Positions 7,845-16,636 of a stretch of 19,089 bases of DNA are shown piece after piece. The first letter of the stretch is position 1. Each line of letters opens with the position of its first letter. Location: NCBI GenBank assembly GCA_002451085.1, contig DKBE01000043.1:1348-20436 (forward strand), written 5' to 3'. Below the pieces are notes generated by a model. It did not search any database, had not been told where the DNA came from, and saw only the letters and a list, made by a program, of their open reading frames with translations. The position numbers and the translations under genes are program-made. This DNA is from Proteobacteria bacterium UBA6908. GTDB taxonomy: Bacteria; Pseudomonadota; Gammaproteobacteria; Acidiferrobacterales; UBA6901.

Positions 7845-8507
7845 ATGAACGATCACACAAGAAAATGGCGATGGTCTCGAGTCCTGCTCCTGACCGGACT
7901 GGCGTTGCTGGCCGGGTGCGGAACCATCGGCAGCCAGGTCGTGCCCACCACGGTGCACAAGACCCTGTCGCTGAAAACCGGCGACCTGCAGCGCGATGGG
8001 CTGGCGTTCCTCACCCCATCCACCGTCACCGGCCAGGAACAGGACAAGCTGGCGCTGGCGCTGGTATTCGGCGAGACCGTGGCCAAACTTCTGCCCGGCG
8101 TGCGGGTGGTCTCGCTGCCGGAGACCCTGGGGGCCATCAATCGCGCCGGACTGGCCGATGAATACCGGGTCATGATCGATCACTATCGCGATACCGCCAT
8201 CTTCCGGCGCGACTCGCTCAAGGCCATTGGCCAGGCGGCATCGGTGCGGTATCTGGCACAGCTCAAGCTGGCCGAATTCAGGCGCGACCTGCGCGAACGC
8301 TTCTCGCTGTTTGGGCTGCGCCTGTTCCAGACTCAATATGCACACCTGCGACTCGACATGCAGATTTGGGACAGCGTCGAAGGGGTGATTGCCTGGGAAG
8401 CCTCGGAAGAGGTGAACTACGCCTACGACAGTGGATCCGAGCGGCCCGTGACCTTCCAGCAAATGGTGGAAGTCGCGGCTGCCGAACTTCTGAAAACATT
8501 GCCATGA
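7845..8507 (+). CDS. predicted outer-membrane or periplasmic lipoprotein, function unknown
   Basis: I do not recognise the family with confidence. From the ATG at 7845 the product is 220 residues. It has a basic N-region (RKWRWSR), a hydrophobic core and a lipobox LLAGC, with the lipidated Cys at residue 25; Gly rather than Asp follows, so outer-membrane sorting is likely. An ATG at 7818, immediately after the nrdJ stop, is also in frame. It would add nine mostly acidic and polar residues before the basic region, which is less signal-like. The mature part (GLAFLTPSTVTGQEQDKLAL, then LPETLGAINRAGLADEY, then IWDSVEGVIAWEASEE) has the mixed alpha/beta feel of CsgG/TolB-N-like lipoproteins; that is only a resemblance. 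Its stop overlaps the next start (ATGA, 8504-8507), so the two are probably co-translated. Confidence 0.75.
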   Translation: MNDHTRKWRWSRVLLLTGLALLAGCGTIGSQVVPTTVHKTLSLKTGDLQRDGLAFLTPSTVTGQEQDKLALALVFGETVAKLLPGVRVVSLPETLGAINRAGLADEYRVMIDHYRDTAIFRRDSLKAIGQAASVRYLAQLKLAEFRRDLRERFSLFGLRLFQTQYAHLRLDMQIWDSVEGVIAWEASEEVNYAYDSGSERPVTFQQMVEVAAAELLKTLP

Positions 8508-8965
8508 CGGTCATGGTACTTGTCGTCTATCTGCATTTTCTCGGCGTTGTCACGCTGTTCGCGTTGCTGTTTGCACAAATTTTGTTGTTCCGTCCCGACC
8601 TGACCCAGTCTGGGCAGCAACAACTGGTGGCGCTTGATCTGGCCTATGGCGCGGCGGCCACCCTGGTGTTGATCACCGGGCTGGCGCGGGTGTTCGCCGG
8701 CGGTCCCGGGCCCGGCCATTACTTCGGCATGCTGGCCTTTCATTTCATGGGCGCCGCCTTCCTGGCGGCGGCGCTGCTGTCGCTCTACCCGACACGCATT
8801 TTTCTTGTGCGTCGGCGCGCGCTGCGTGCCGGCCGAATGGAGCCGCTGGCGAGCGCAACCGCTACGCGCCTGGTCCGGATTCAATACGCGGAACTGGCGT
8901 TGCTGCTGCTGGCGCTGTGGCTGGCGGTCGTCATGGCGCGCGGACATCAGGTCGGATTGACCTGA
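8504..8965 (+). CDS. DUF2214-family integral membrane protein
   Basis: Four-helix inner-membrane protein of unknown function, 153 residues. Hydrophobic segments lie near residues 3-27, 44-63, 72-93 and 126-145. It matches my memory of DUF2214 (COG3556): an early His in YLHFLG, a TGLARVF..G..HYF loop after the second segment, and LLSLYPTRIFL followed by a basic cluster (VRRR) after the third. The ATG at 8504 is chosen over longer in-frame starts because it overlaps the lipoprotein stop by ATGA and begins directly with the first membrane segment. The pairing with the lipoprotein suggests a shared envelope role, which is inference. Confidence 0.72.
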   Translation: MTVMVLVVYLHFLGVVTLFALLFAQILLFRPDLTQSGQQQLVALDLAYGAAATLVLITGLARVFAGGPGPGHYFGMLAFHFMGAAFLAAALLSLYPTRIFLVRRRALRAGRMEPLASATATRLVRIQYAELALLLLALWLAVVMARGHQVGLT

Positions 8966-8976
8966 TGCCCCGGATC

Positions 8977-9018
8977 ACAGAATAAGCTCTGTCGCCAGGC
9001 ACAAAATCTGGTTTTGTG
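8977..9018. repeat. two adjacent inverted repeats after the DUF2214 gene
   Basis: ACAGA-6nt-TCTGT (8977-8992) is followed by a perfect 7-bp repeat CACAAAA-TCTGG-TTTTGTG (9000-9018). The second overlaps the GTG at 9018 that could start the next reading frame. They could be a transcription end for the upstream genes or an operator for the sialidase-like gene. No uninterrupted T-run longer than four follows. Confidence 0.4.
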
Positions 9019-9053
9019 TGTCCAAGCCCCAATACTCATCCGATTCGCCTGCC

Positions 9054-10088
9054 ATGCTGCGCCATTGTTCATTATCGAGGTTCGGATCTTTCATGGTGGC
9101 GATGATCGCCATGGTGCCGGCCACCACGGCCGGAGTGAAGATGCCGGCCGTGGTGCACAGCGAGTTTATCTTTGATCAGACGCCGTTTGCCCAGTGTCAT
9201 GCCTCGACGCTGGCGGAGACACCCGCCGGGCTGGTCGCGGCCTGGTTCGGCGGACGGCGCGAGAAGAGTCCGGATGTCGGAATCTGGATAGCGCGCCGGA
9301 CATCGGAGGGTTGGACAGAACCCGTCGAAGTGGCAAATGGCGTGCAGCCGGACGGCCAGCGGTTCCCGAGCTGGAATCCGGTTTTATTTCAGGCACAGAG
9401 CGGGCCGCTCAGACTGTTCTACAAAGTAGGCCCGGACCCGGCACGCTGGTGGGGGATGTTCGCCACATCGTTGGATGATGGGCGCAGCTGGTCGGTGCCG
9501 GCCCGGATGCCGATCGCCAGTCTCGGGCCCGCCAAGAACAAGCCGATCGAATTGGCCAACGGCACGATCCTGAGCCCGACAAGCAGTGAAGCCGGAAGCT
9601 GGCGCGTGCATGTCGAGCGCCAGGCTGGTGGCACGACGACCTGGCAACGCACGGAAGTGAGCGCCGGCGCCGAGCACTTCCGTGCCATTCAGCCGGCGCT
9701 GTTGCGTTACCCGTCCGGACGGATCCAGCTGCTGGCACGCAGCCGCGATGACCGGGTCGTGCAGAGCTGGTCGGACGATGACGGTCAGCGCTGGAGTCCG
9801 TTGAGGGAGACCGTGTTGTTGAATCCGAACAGCGGGATTGATGCCGTGATGTTGCGCGATGGACGCGCATTGCTGGTCTATAACCCGACACGTTGGCGCC
9901 GCAGCCCGCTGGTGGTCGCGGTGTCAACCGATGGCGAGCGCTGGCGGGATGTGCTGACGCTGGAAGACGGGGCCGGTGAGTATTCCTATCCGGCGGTGAT
10001 CCAGACTGCCGACGGACAGGTGCACGTGACTTACACCTGGAAACGCCAACGGATACGGCACGTGGTGCTGGATCCGGTGCAGCTTTAA
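9054..10088 (+). CDS. sialidase-like (predicted neuraminidase, Asp-box) exported protein
   Basis: Six-bladed propeller hydrolase-like protein of the predicted neuraminidase group (COG4692). Counting from an in-frame GTG at 9018 (356 aa), Asp-box motifs SxDxGxxW appear at residues 151-158 (SLDDGRSW), 252-259 (SDDDGQRW) and, degenerate, at 303-309 (STDGERW). Other landmarks are [20 protein letters not shown] (60-79), SWNPVL (118-123) and [20 protein letters not shown] (321-340), all typical of the group. The ATG at 9054 gives a plausible signal sequence (MLRHCSLSR, then a hydrophobic run to ATTA). Neither start has a good ribosome site, and the GTG lies in a palindrome. Substrate is unknown; many members act on or bind glycans other than sialic acid. 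Its TAA overlaps the rimO stop by a shared TTAA. Confidence 0.8.
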   Translation: MLRHCSLSRFGSFMVAMIAMVPATTAGVKMPAVVHSEFIFDQTPFAQCHASTLAETPAGLVAAWFGGRREKSPDVGIWIARRTSEGWTEPVEVANGVQPDGQRFPSWNPVLFQAQSGPLRLFYKVGPDPARWWGMFATSLDDGRSWSVPARMPIASLGPAKNKPIELANGTILSPTSSEAGSWRVHVERQAGGTTTWQRTEVSAGAEHFRAIQPALLRYPSGRIQLLARSRDDRVVQSWSDDDGQRWSPLRETVLLNPNSGIDAVMLRDGRALLVYNPTRWRRSPLVVAVSTDGERWRDVLTLEDGAGEYSYPAVIQTADGQVHVTYTWKRQRIRHVVLDPVQL

Positions 10089-11410
10089 TCGTCGAGGGGC
10101 TCCGCCCACAGGTCGTGCTCACCGGAGTCGGTGATCCGCACCCGGGCAAACTCGCCGACGTCCAGGCCCGCGCTGTTCTCGATGATTACCACGCCATCGA
10201 TTTCCGGGGCATCGGCCGCCGAGCGCGCCAGCGCGGTGCCGTCGTCGGTGATTTCATCGACCAGCACAATGATTTCCCGACCGACCTTCTGTTCCAGCTT
10301 CTGTGCGCTGATTTCAGTCTGCTTCTCCATGAAGCGGGCGAGGCGTTCCTGCTTGAGCTCCTCGGGGACCGCTTCGGCCAGCGCGTTGGCGGCTGCCCCT
10401 TCAACCGGTGAGTAGGCAAACGCACCGACGCGATCGAGCTGGGCTGCGTCGAGAAAATCGAGCAGCTGCTGGAAATCCTGTTCGGTCTCGCCCGGGAAAC
10501 CGACAATAAAGGTGCTGCGCAAGGTCAGATCCGGCACCGTCGCGCGCCAGGCGTTGAGGCGCGCAAGCGTGCCCTCGATATCGCCCGGGCGTTTCATGGC
10601 CTTGAGGATTCTCGGGCTGGCGTGCTGAAAGGGAATGTCGAGATACGGCAGGATTTTGCCCGCCGCCATCAGGGGAATGATCTCGTCGACATTCGGGTAC
10701 GGGTAGACATAGTGCAGGCGCACCCACACACCCAGATCGCCGAGGTGTCTGGCGAGCTCGGCCAGACGGGTCTTGACCGGCATGCCGCCCCAGAAGTGGG
10801 TGCGGTATTTTACATCCACACCATAGGCACTGGTGTCCTGCGAGATCACCAGCAGTTCCTGCACGCCGGCATCCACCAGATGCTCGGCCTCGGTCAGCAC
10901 TTCGCCGACCGGACGTGACACCAGGTCGCCGCGCATCGACGGAATGATGCAAAACGTGCAGCGATGGTTGCAGCCCTCGGAAATCTTCAGATAGGCATAA
11001 TGCCGGGGAGTGAGCTTGATGCCTTCCGGCGGAATCAGGTCGGTAAACGGATCGTGCGGTTTCGGCAGATGCGCGTGCACCGCCTGCATGACTTCATTCA
11101 GGGCATGCGGGCCGGTCACGGCCAGCACCTGCGGATGCGCCTGTTTGACCACATCGCCTTTGGCCCCGAGGCAGCCGGTGACGATCACCTTGCCGTTTTC
11201 CTTGAGTGCTTCGCCAATGGCCTCCAGCGACTCTTCCACGGCGGAGTCAATGAAGCCGCAGGTGTTGACCACCACCAGGTCGGAATCATTGTAGTCGGGC
11301 GAGATCGCGTAACCCTCGGCGCGCAATTGAGTCAGAATGCGCTCGGCATCGACCAGTGCCTTGGGGCAACCGAGGCTGACAAAACCGACTTTCGGAGCGG
11401 GAGTGGACAT
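10085..11410 (-). CDS. rimO: ribosomal protein uS12 (S12) methylthiotransferase RimO
   Basis: Radical-SAM enzyme that adds a methylthio group to a conserved Asp of ribosomal protein S12; cytoplasmic. The 441-residue product has all family parts. The N-terminal methylthiotransferase domain carries three cluster Cys (C15 in [11 protein letters not shown]51 in VNTCGFI, C80 in TGCLGA). The radical-SAM motif CNHRCTFC (147-154) is followed by IIPSMRG, and SQDTSAYG and FIVGFPGE follow. A C-terminal TRAM domain (about 370-441) ends in [18 protein letters not shown] separates RimO from MiaB. Start ATG at 11410 is conserved; no strong Shine-Dalgarno is seen. It is downstream of tolC on the same strand, separated by a hairpin-rich 74 bp, and convergent with the sialidase-like gene. 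Confidence 0.97.
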   Translation of the reverse strand: MSTPAPKVGFVSLGCPKALVDAERILTQLRAEGYAISPDYNDSDLVVVNTCGFIDSAVEESLEAIGEALKENGKVIVTGCLGAKGDVVKQAHPQVLAVTGPHALNEVMQAVHAHLPKPHDPFTDLIPPEGIKLTPRHYAYLKISEGCNHRCTFCIIPSMRGDLVSRPVGEVLTEAEHLVDAGVQELLVISQDTSAYGVDVKYRTHFWGGMPVKTRLAELARHLGDLGVWVRLHYVYPYPNVDEIIPLMAAGKILPYLDIPFQHASPRILKAMKRPGDIEGTLARLNAWRATVPDLTLRSTFIVGFPGETEQDFQQLLDFLDAAQLDRVGAFAYSPVEGAAANALAEAVPEELKQERLARFMEKQTEISAQKLEQKVGREIIVLVDEITDDGTALARSAADAPEIDGVVIIENSAGLDVGEFARVRITDSGEHDLWAEPLDD

Positions 11411-11484
11411 GCGCTGAATACAGGCCGGGACGGGTGCGCCATCCTAATGGATGGTCGCGGCGACCGCCACCGGGGTCTGGTGGG
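11411..11484. terminator. hairpin-rich tolC-rimO gap, candidate terminator of the efflux operon
   Basis: Three palindromes are packed into 74 bp: CCATCC-TAAT-GGATGG (11439-11454), GGTCGC-G-GCGACC (11453-11465, sharing two bases with the first) and CCACC-7nt-GGTGG (11467-11483), which starts just past the tolC stop. None is followed by a T-run on the minus strand. The rimO promoter should also be in or above this stretch. TAGGAT (plus 11442-11447, read on the minus strand) is a possible -10 without a matching -35. Confidence 0.4.
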
Positions 11485-12831
11485 TTAGTTGGACGGGCCG
11501 GCGGTCATGACCAGCCGCTCATTGATGTAGAGCAGGTCGCCCTCGCTGAGGGTGCCGGCCGCGAATTTCAGTTGCAGCATGGCCAGCACGTAATTGTAGC
11601 GGGCCTGTGCCAGATCACGCTCGGTACGATACAGGTCGCGCTGGGCATTGAGCACGTCCACTCCGGTGCGCACACCGGATTCGTAACCGATCAAGGTCGA
11701 TTCGAGCGCCTTGCGGCTGGACACCAGTGCCTGCTCCAGGGCCTGAACCTGGGCAATGCCACCGGTGGCGGCCAGATAGGCTTCGCGGGTCATGCGCGTG
11801 ATGGTGCGCTTGGCCTGCTCAAGAGCGGACTTCGCCTGATCTTCCCGGGCCACGGCTTCGCGCACGCGCGATTGGGTAATGCCACCGCTGTACAGCGGGA
11901 TTTGCAGCTGCACGCCGATCTGGTTGGTGCTGTACTCATAGGTCAACGGCGAGAACAGGATGCCGTTCTTGTTGTAACTGTGGCTGGCGACGAAATCGAG
12001 CGTCGGGTAATGGCCACCGCGGTTTTTTTCCACCTCCTCCTCAGCCACGCGCAGGGCGTGTTGCTGCGAGACGATGACTGGATTCTTTTCCAGAGCAATC
12101 CGGTTCCAGGCTTCCATGTCCAGCGGATCGGGGTAGACATACTGTCCTTTCCACAGCAGCCGGGCCAGGGGACCGGTACTGTTGCCGGTCAGGACCACCA
12201 GCAATTCACGTCTCGCGAGCAGCTGGTTCTCAGCCACCACCACCTGAGCGGCGGCCAGGTCAAAGCGGGCGCGGGCCTCATGGACATCCACCACGGTGGC
12301 GTTGCCGACGGCAAAGTTGCGTTCCGCGAGTCGCAGCTGGCCTTCAATGGCGGCTTTCTCGGTGCGGGCAAATTCCTGGGCATCTTCGGCCGCCAGTACC
12401 TGAAAGTAGGCCTGCACGACCCGGATGATTAGCTCACCGGCGGCAATCGCCAGATCGGCTTCAGCCTGGTTGGCGATGGCCTTGCCCTGACGGTAGGCGG
12501 CAAAGTTGGAGTGGCGGTAGAGCGGCTGGGTCAGCTGGATCCCGTAGGCATCGCTGTCGTAATCATTGGAGTGCGCTGGCGGCGGTTGGCTGATGTCCTG
12601 GCTGACCGCAAAATGTGATGCGCCCAATGACAGGTTCGGCAACAGCTGACCGGTGCCCTGATCGCGTTTTTCCAGGCTGGCGCGGTAGCCGGCCTGGGCC
12701 TGGGCCATCGTCATGTCCTGCTGCTGCGCGCGGCGATAGATTTCCATCAGGTCCTCGGCCTGCGCCGGCGCTGCGGCAATCCACAGCGCCAGGGACAACG
12801 GCAGCATTCGAAATGGCAGTGTCGTGTTCAT
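11485..12831 (-). CDS. TolC-family outer-membrane efflux channel
   Basis: Outer-membrane channel component of a tripartite efflux system. From the ATG at 12831 the product has 448 residues with a signal peptide ending APAQA/ED. It carries the two tandem Ala/Gln-rich OEP repeats with long coiled-coil helices (for example AYRQGKAIANQAEADLAIAA, and YESGVRTGVDVLNAQRDLY in the second half). GLN/YQ-type strands and the C-terminal LQLKFAAGTLSEGDLLYIN match TolC rather than OprM: no lipobox is present. A GTG at 12846 is also in frame, but the ATG overlaps the RND stop by ATGA and starts directly with the signal peptide. It is the last gene of the efflux operon, so a dedicated exit duct is encoded with the pump. 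Confidence 0.93.
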   Translation of the reverse strand: MNTTLPFRMLPLSLALWIAAAPAQAEDLMEIYRRAQQQDMTMAQAQAGYRASLEKRDQGTGQLLPNLSLGASHFAVSQDISQPPPAHSNDYDSDAYGIQLTQPLYRHSNFAAYRQGKAIANQAEADLAIAAGELIIRVVQAYFQVLAAEDAQEFARTEKAAIEGQLRLAERNFAVGNATVVDVHEARARFDLAAAQVVVAENQLLARRELLVVLTGNSTGPLARLLWKGQYVYPDPLDMEAWNRIALEKNPVIVSQQHALRVAEEEVEKNRGGHYPTLDFVASHSYNKNGILFSPLTYEYSTNQIGVQLQIPLYSGGITQSRVREAVAREDQAKSALEQAKRTITRMTREAYLAATGGIAQVQALEQALVSSRKALESTLIGYESGVRTGVDVLNAQRDLYRTERDLAQARYNYVLAMLQLKFAAGTLSEGDLLYINERLVMTAGPSN

Positions 12832-15800
12832 GGTTTTTTCATCCACCCGCGGAGACGCGCCAGCAGGCGCGAAGTAAACGATTTCGTCTGGCGACGGCTT
12901 TCGCGTCCCGATTCGACCAGTGAATATACGGACGGGACCACCACCAGCGTCAGCAATGTCGAGGATACCATGCCGCCCATCACCACCAGGGCCAGCGGCC
13001 GGTTGGTCTCGACGCCGGGGCCAAGTCCGATGGCCGCTGGCATCATGGCGGCGATCACCGTGAGCGAAGTGATCAACACCGGCCGCATACGATGCGGGCA
13101 GGCTTCGCTCAAGGCCTGATGGATCCCCATGCCACGCTCACGGTACTGATTGGTGAGGTCGATGAGCAGGATCGAGTTCTTCGCCACGAGACCCATGAGC
13201 AGGATCATGCCGATCATGGAGAACAGGTTGAGCGTGTCGTTGAACAGCCATAGCGCGGCCACGCCACCGATGATGGCCAGCGGTTGGGCAACCATCACCA
13301 CCAGCGGTTGCAGCAGCGAGTTGAATTGTGAAGCCAGCACCATGTAGATCATGAGCAGGGCCATGGTGAAAGCAAACAGCACGTACCCGCCGGTCTTGGC
13401 AAATTCCTCGGCCTGGCCGGTGTAGGCAATGGTGTAGCCCGGCGGCAGAATTTCCGTGGCAATGCGGTTCACGGCGTCGGTCGCGGACCCAAGCGGCAGC
13501 CCTTCCAGGGCCCCGTAGACGAAGCTGGCATATTGCCGGTTGCGGCGCTTGATCTCGGCCGGTCCCAGGCCTTCCTCGAATTTGACCAGCGTATCGAGCC
13601 GGACCAGGTTGCCGGCGCGGTTCTTGACGTACAGGCGCCTGAGGTTGTCGATGCTCGTGCGTTGGCTCGGATCCACCTGCAGGCGGATGTCATAGCGCTC
13701 GCTTTTCTCCTTGAACTCGGCAATGTTGACGCCGCCGGTCATGAGGCTCAGTGTCTGGGCGATATCGGAAGCGCTGATCCCGAGCTGGGCCGCCCGTTCG
13801 CGATCCAGCACCACCTGCACCTGCGGCAGGTTGAGCTTCAGGTCCTTGTCGAGTTTGGCAATGCCGGTGACCTGGCCGAGACGGGACGTCATCTGTGCGG
13901 TCAGCTCGTCGAGTTTCGACAATTCCGGTCCGATGATGGCGAATTGCAGTGGTTCTCCGCGCATGCCGCCAATCGGTGAAATGTTGGCCGGGAAGGCCAG
14001 TACGCCCGGGATGGCGCCGAGGTCACGACGCAACTCCTTCATGATCAGTGGCTGACCCAGCGCACGTTCCTTTTTGTCGACCAGGCGCACGAAGATCGAG
14101 CCGCTGTTGACCTGCCCGACATCGCCGAGCCCCACGGCCGAGAAGTAGCTGTATACATCCGGGCGTTTCTTCAGGATCGCCTCGATCTCGGTGATCCGGT
14201 TGGCGGTGTAATCCAGGTTTGACCCAAGCGGCGTCTGGACGGCGATCATGAACCGCGATTCGTCTTCCTCGGGCACGAAGGTCTTGCCGACGCGCGCAAA
14301 GAAAAACACGCTGGACGCGACGACCAGGAAGGCAATGCCGATCACCCACCAGCGGTGGGCGAGGCCGGTGGCGAGCAGTCGTCGATAGCCTGACTCGAGC
14401 CCGAGAAACAGCTTTTCCAGTGTCTGGTACACGCGGCCGTGCTGTTTCGGCAATTCGAGGTATTTCGCGCAGAGCATCGGCGTCAATGTCAGAGAGACCC
14501 ACAGTGACGCCAGCACACCGACCACCACCACGAGCGCAAAGGAACTGAGGAACCGTCCCATGATGCCGCTGATGAATACGACCGGCAGGAAGATCGAAAC
14601 CAGGGTCAGCGTCGATGCCAGCACCGCGAACACGACCTGGTTGGCCCCGTTGATGGCTGCCTTTTCCTTCGACTCATGGTCTTCCTCGCGATGCCGGAAG
14701 ACGTTTTCCAGCACCACGATGGCGTCATCCACCACCACACCAATCAGCAGGAGCAGGCCGAGCAGGGTAATCTTGTTGAGCGTGAAGTCGGCGAAGTACA
14801 TCACGGCGAATGTGGCAAACAGCGATACCGGAATCGCGGTGGCGATGATCAGCGTCGAACGGCCGCTTTTCAGAAACAGGAACACCATGATGGCGGCGAA
14901 CAGCGTGCCGAGCAGCAGGTGTTCATTCAGCGCCTCGATGGACTGGCGGATGCTGATGGAATCATCCGAGGAGTATTTGAGCTCGAGGCCCGGTGGCAGG
15001 GCCTGACGGAGCTCGCGGTCGACCCGCGCCTTGACGCGTTCCACCACCGACACCGTGTTGGCGCCACTGGCCTTCACAATGCCAAGACCGACCGCCGGCA
15101 TGCCCATGAAGCGGGCCAGCTTGCGCGCATCTTCCAGGCCGTCTTCGACACGGGCGACATCCTTTAAATAGACCGGCGCGCCGCGACGATAGGCCACCAC
15201 CAGCCGGCGCATGTCGGCAAGTTTGTCGAACTCGGCATCGAACTTGATCAGCCATTCGCGCTGCTGGCTGCCCAAAAAGCCGGCCGGCAGGGTGATGTGT
15301 TCGCGGGCAAAGGCATTGCCGACATCAATGGGTGAGAGGTTATAGGCTTGCAGGCGCTCGGCATCCAGCCACACCCGAATGGTGCGCTTGATCTGGCCGC
15401 CAATCAGGACTTCGCCGACGCCGTTGATGGTTTCCAGACGCGCCTTGAGCACCTCGTCGGCATAGGTATTCAGTTCCTGCAGGGTGCGGTTGCCCTGGAG
15501 CACGACCCACAGCACCGGTGCGGCACCGACTTCGACCTTGCGGACAATCGGCGGATCGGCATCCTTGGGCAGGCGTTTCAGAACGCTGTCGACCTTGGCC
15601 TTGACCTCCTGATAGGCCACATCCACATTCTTCTCCAGCTCGAATTCGATGCCGATGACCGAGGCTCCGATGGAAGAGCTGGAAATTATCGATTTAACGC
15701 CCGGAACCTGGTTCACCGCCTCTTCAAGGATGTCGGTGACGTTCTTGTCGATGATTTCCGGGTCGGCCCCCTGCAGTGTCGTGATGACCGAGATCGCGGG

Positions 15801-15926
15801 AAATTCGATTTTTGGAAATTTGTCGAGGCCCAGGCGGGTGAAACCAATGATGCCGAATAGCACCAGCACCAGGCTCACCATCAAGGTGAACACATGACGC
15901 TTGATGGAAAAGGTAGGCAGGCTCAT
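12828..15926 (-). CDS. RND efflux transporter permease (HAE-1-like)
   Basis: Proton-driven inner-membrane pump expelling substrates from the periplasm. The 1032-residue product has the RND layout: TM1 at about 11-29, a large periplasmic loop (PN/PC domains) to about 335, TM2-TM6, a second periplasmic loop after TM7 (starting at about 560), and TM8-TM12 in the last 180 residues. The TM4 motif GVVVDDAIVVLENVF holds D400-D401, equivalent to the proton-relay Asp pair (D407-D408) of AcrB. FPKIEFP near residue 37 and GAAPVLWVVLQG near 134 are typical of the multidrug (HAE-1/MdtB-like) branch; no heavy-metal (CzcA) signature was noticed. Start and stop both sit in ATGA overlaps with the adaptor and tolC. 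Substrate cannot be predicted. Confidence 0.95.
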   Translation of the reverse strand: MSLPTFSIKRHVFTLMVSLVLVLFGIIGFTRLGLDKFPKIEFPAISVITTLQGADPEIIDKNVTDILEEAVNQVPGVKSIISSSSIGASVIGIEFELEKNVDVAYQEVKAKVDSVLKRLPKDADPPIVRKVEVGAAPVLWVVLQGNRTLQELNTYADEVLKARLETINGVGEVLIGGQIKRTIRVWLDAERLQAYNLSPIDVGNAFAREHITLPAGFLGSQQREWLIKFDAEFDKLADMRRLVVAYRRGAPVYLKDVARVEDGLEDARKLARFMGMPAVGLGIVKASGANTVSVVERVKARVDRELRQALPPGLELKYSSDDSISIRQSIEALNEHLLLGTLFAAIMVFLFLKSGRSTLIIATAIPVSLFATFAVMYFADFTLNKITLLGLLLLIGVVVDDAIVVLENVFRHREEDHESKEKAAINGANQVVFAVLASTLTLVSIFLPVVFISGIMGRFLSSFALVVVVGVLASLWVSLTLTPMLCAKYLELPKQHGRVYQTLEKLFLGLESGYRRLLATGLAHRWWVIGIAFLVVASSVFFFARVGKTFVPEEDESRFMIAVQTPLGSNLDYTANRITEIEAILKKRPDVYSYFSAVGLGDVGQVNSGSIFVRLVDKKERALGQPLIMKELRRDLGAIPGVLAFPANISPIGGMRGEPLQFAIIGPELSKLDELTAQMTSRLGQVTGIAKLDKDLKLNLPQVQVVLDRERAAQLGISASDIAQTLSLMTGGVNIAEFKEKSERYDIRLQVDPSQRTSIDNLRRLYVKNRAGNLVRLDTLVKFEEGLGPAEIKRRNRQYASFVYGALEGLPLGSATDAVNRIATEILPPGYTIAYTGQAEEFAKTGGYVLFAFTMALLMIYMVLASQFNSLLQPLVVMVAQPLAIIGGVAALWLFNDTLNLFSMIGMILLMGLVAKNSILLIDLTNQYRERGMGIHQALSEACPHRMRPVLITSLTVIAAMMPAAIGLGPGVETNRPLALVVMGGMVSSTLLTLVVVPSVYSLVESGRESRRQTKSFTSRLLARLRGWMKKP

Positions 15927-16636
15927 GGTTGCGCGGCTTCCGACGTCTTGGCGGCCGGTGCGGCATTCATGATCCGGACCTTCGCGCCTTCGCTGAGCAA
16001 TCCGGCGCCATCGACTGCAATGGTTTCGCCGGATTTCAGGCCGCTGAGGATTTCCATCCGGCCATCGCGCAGGATTCCGGTTTTCACCACCTGTTCATGC
16101 GCCGTGTCTCCCTCGATCCGGTAGACCACGCTACCGGCAGGTCGCAGCACCACGGCGGTTTCCGGTACCACCAGTGTGCCGCGATGCACGCCGAGCACCA
16201 CCTCGCCGCGCACACTGCCGACGGAATACCATTCATGCCCGCCGGGCAGAGCGGCAATGACTTCCATGGTCTGGGTGCTGCTGTCGAGCGCCGGTCGAAT
16301 TTGCTGGATGGTGGCGTTGGCCGTTTTCCCCGGATCGGAAAAACTGCTGAGGCGTACGTGTTGCCCGGGGCGCAGCTGACGTGCCACATGTTCCGGGAAC
16401 GGCAATCGAATCGTGAAAGACTGGCGCCGGACCTGTGTGGGGTCGAGCGCCTGGGCCACGCCCAGCGAGGTGGCGTTTCCGACGGCCGATTCCACCACGG
16501 ACAGGTCCGTCTTCACGACGGCGGCGGTGGTGACGTTTACCATTTTGACAGCGGGCTTGTCGGCTTCCTTTTTGGCGCAGGCCGAGATGCCCGAGGCCAG
16601 GGTGCTCAGCAACAACAGAACAAGAATTTTTTTCAT
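15923..16636 (-). CDS. short RND periplasmic adaptor lipoprotein lacking lipoyl/hairpin domains
   Basis: Membrane-fusion protein of the efflux system. The 237-residue product has a lipoprotein signal with lipobox ISAC (lipidated Cys 20). A short strand segment (about 32-55, VNVTTAAVVKTDLSVVESAV) is followed almost at once by the beta-barrel domain (about 70-145, with FTIRLPFPEHVARQLRPGQH) and the membrane-proximal domain (about 150-225, with LVVPETAVVLRPAGSVVYRI and GLKSGETIAVDGAGLLSEGA). Usual adaptors are about 350-400 aa; the lipoyl domain and alpha-helical hairpin expected around residue 60 are absent. The frame is intact and no stop or shift is visible, so this looks like a natural short form rather than a pseudogene. 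Both ends are 4-bp ATGA overlaps with tetR and the pump gene. Confidence 0.88.
   Translation of the reverse strand: MKKILVLLLLSTLASGISACAKKEADKPAVKMVNVTTAAVVKTDLSVVESAVGNATSLGVAQALDPTQVRRQSFTIRLPFPEHVARQLRPGQHVRLSSFSDPGKTANATIQQIRPALDSSTQTMEVIAALPGGHEWYSVGSVRGEVVLGVHRGTLVVPETAVVLRPAGSVVYRIEGDTAHEQVVKTGILRDGRMEILSGLKSGETIAVDGAGLLSEGAKVRIMNAAPAAKTSEAAQP

Noticed and set aside
7818..8507. ATG at 7818 as lipoprotein start
   Set aside because: In frame and adjacent to the nrdJ stop, but it would place acidic residues ahead of the signal peptide; 7845 gives a standard lipoprotein signal. It remains possible.
11434..12432. 332-aa plus-strand open frame over tolC
   Set aside because: Antisense shadow of a clear TolC-family gene; composition (His/Gln/Gly-rich) is typical of such shadows.
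15923..16636. Efflux adaptor as a pseudogene
   Set aside because: The frame is uninterrupted, the lipobox, barrel and membrane-proximal domains are intact, and both ends are precise ATGA overlaps.
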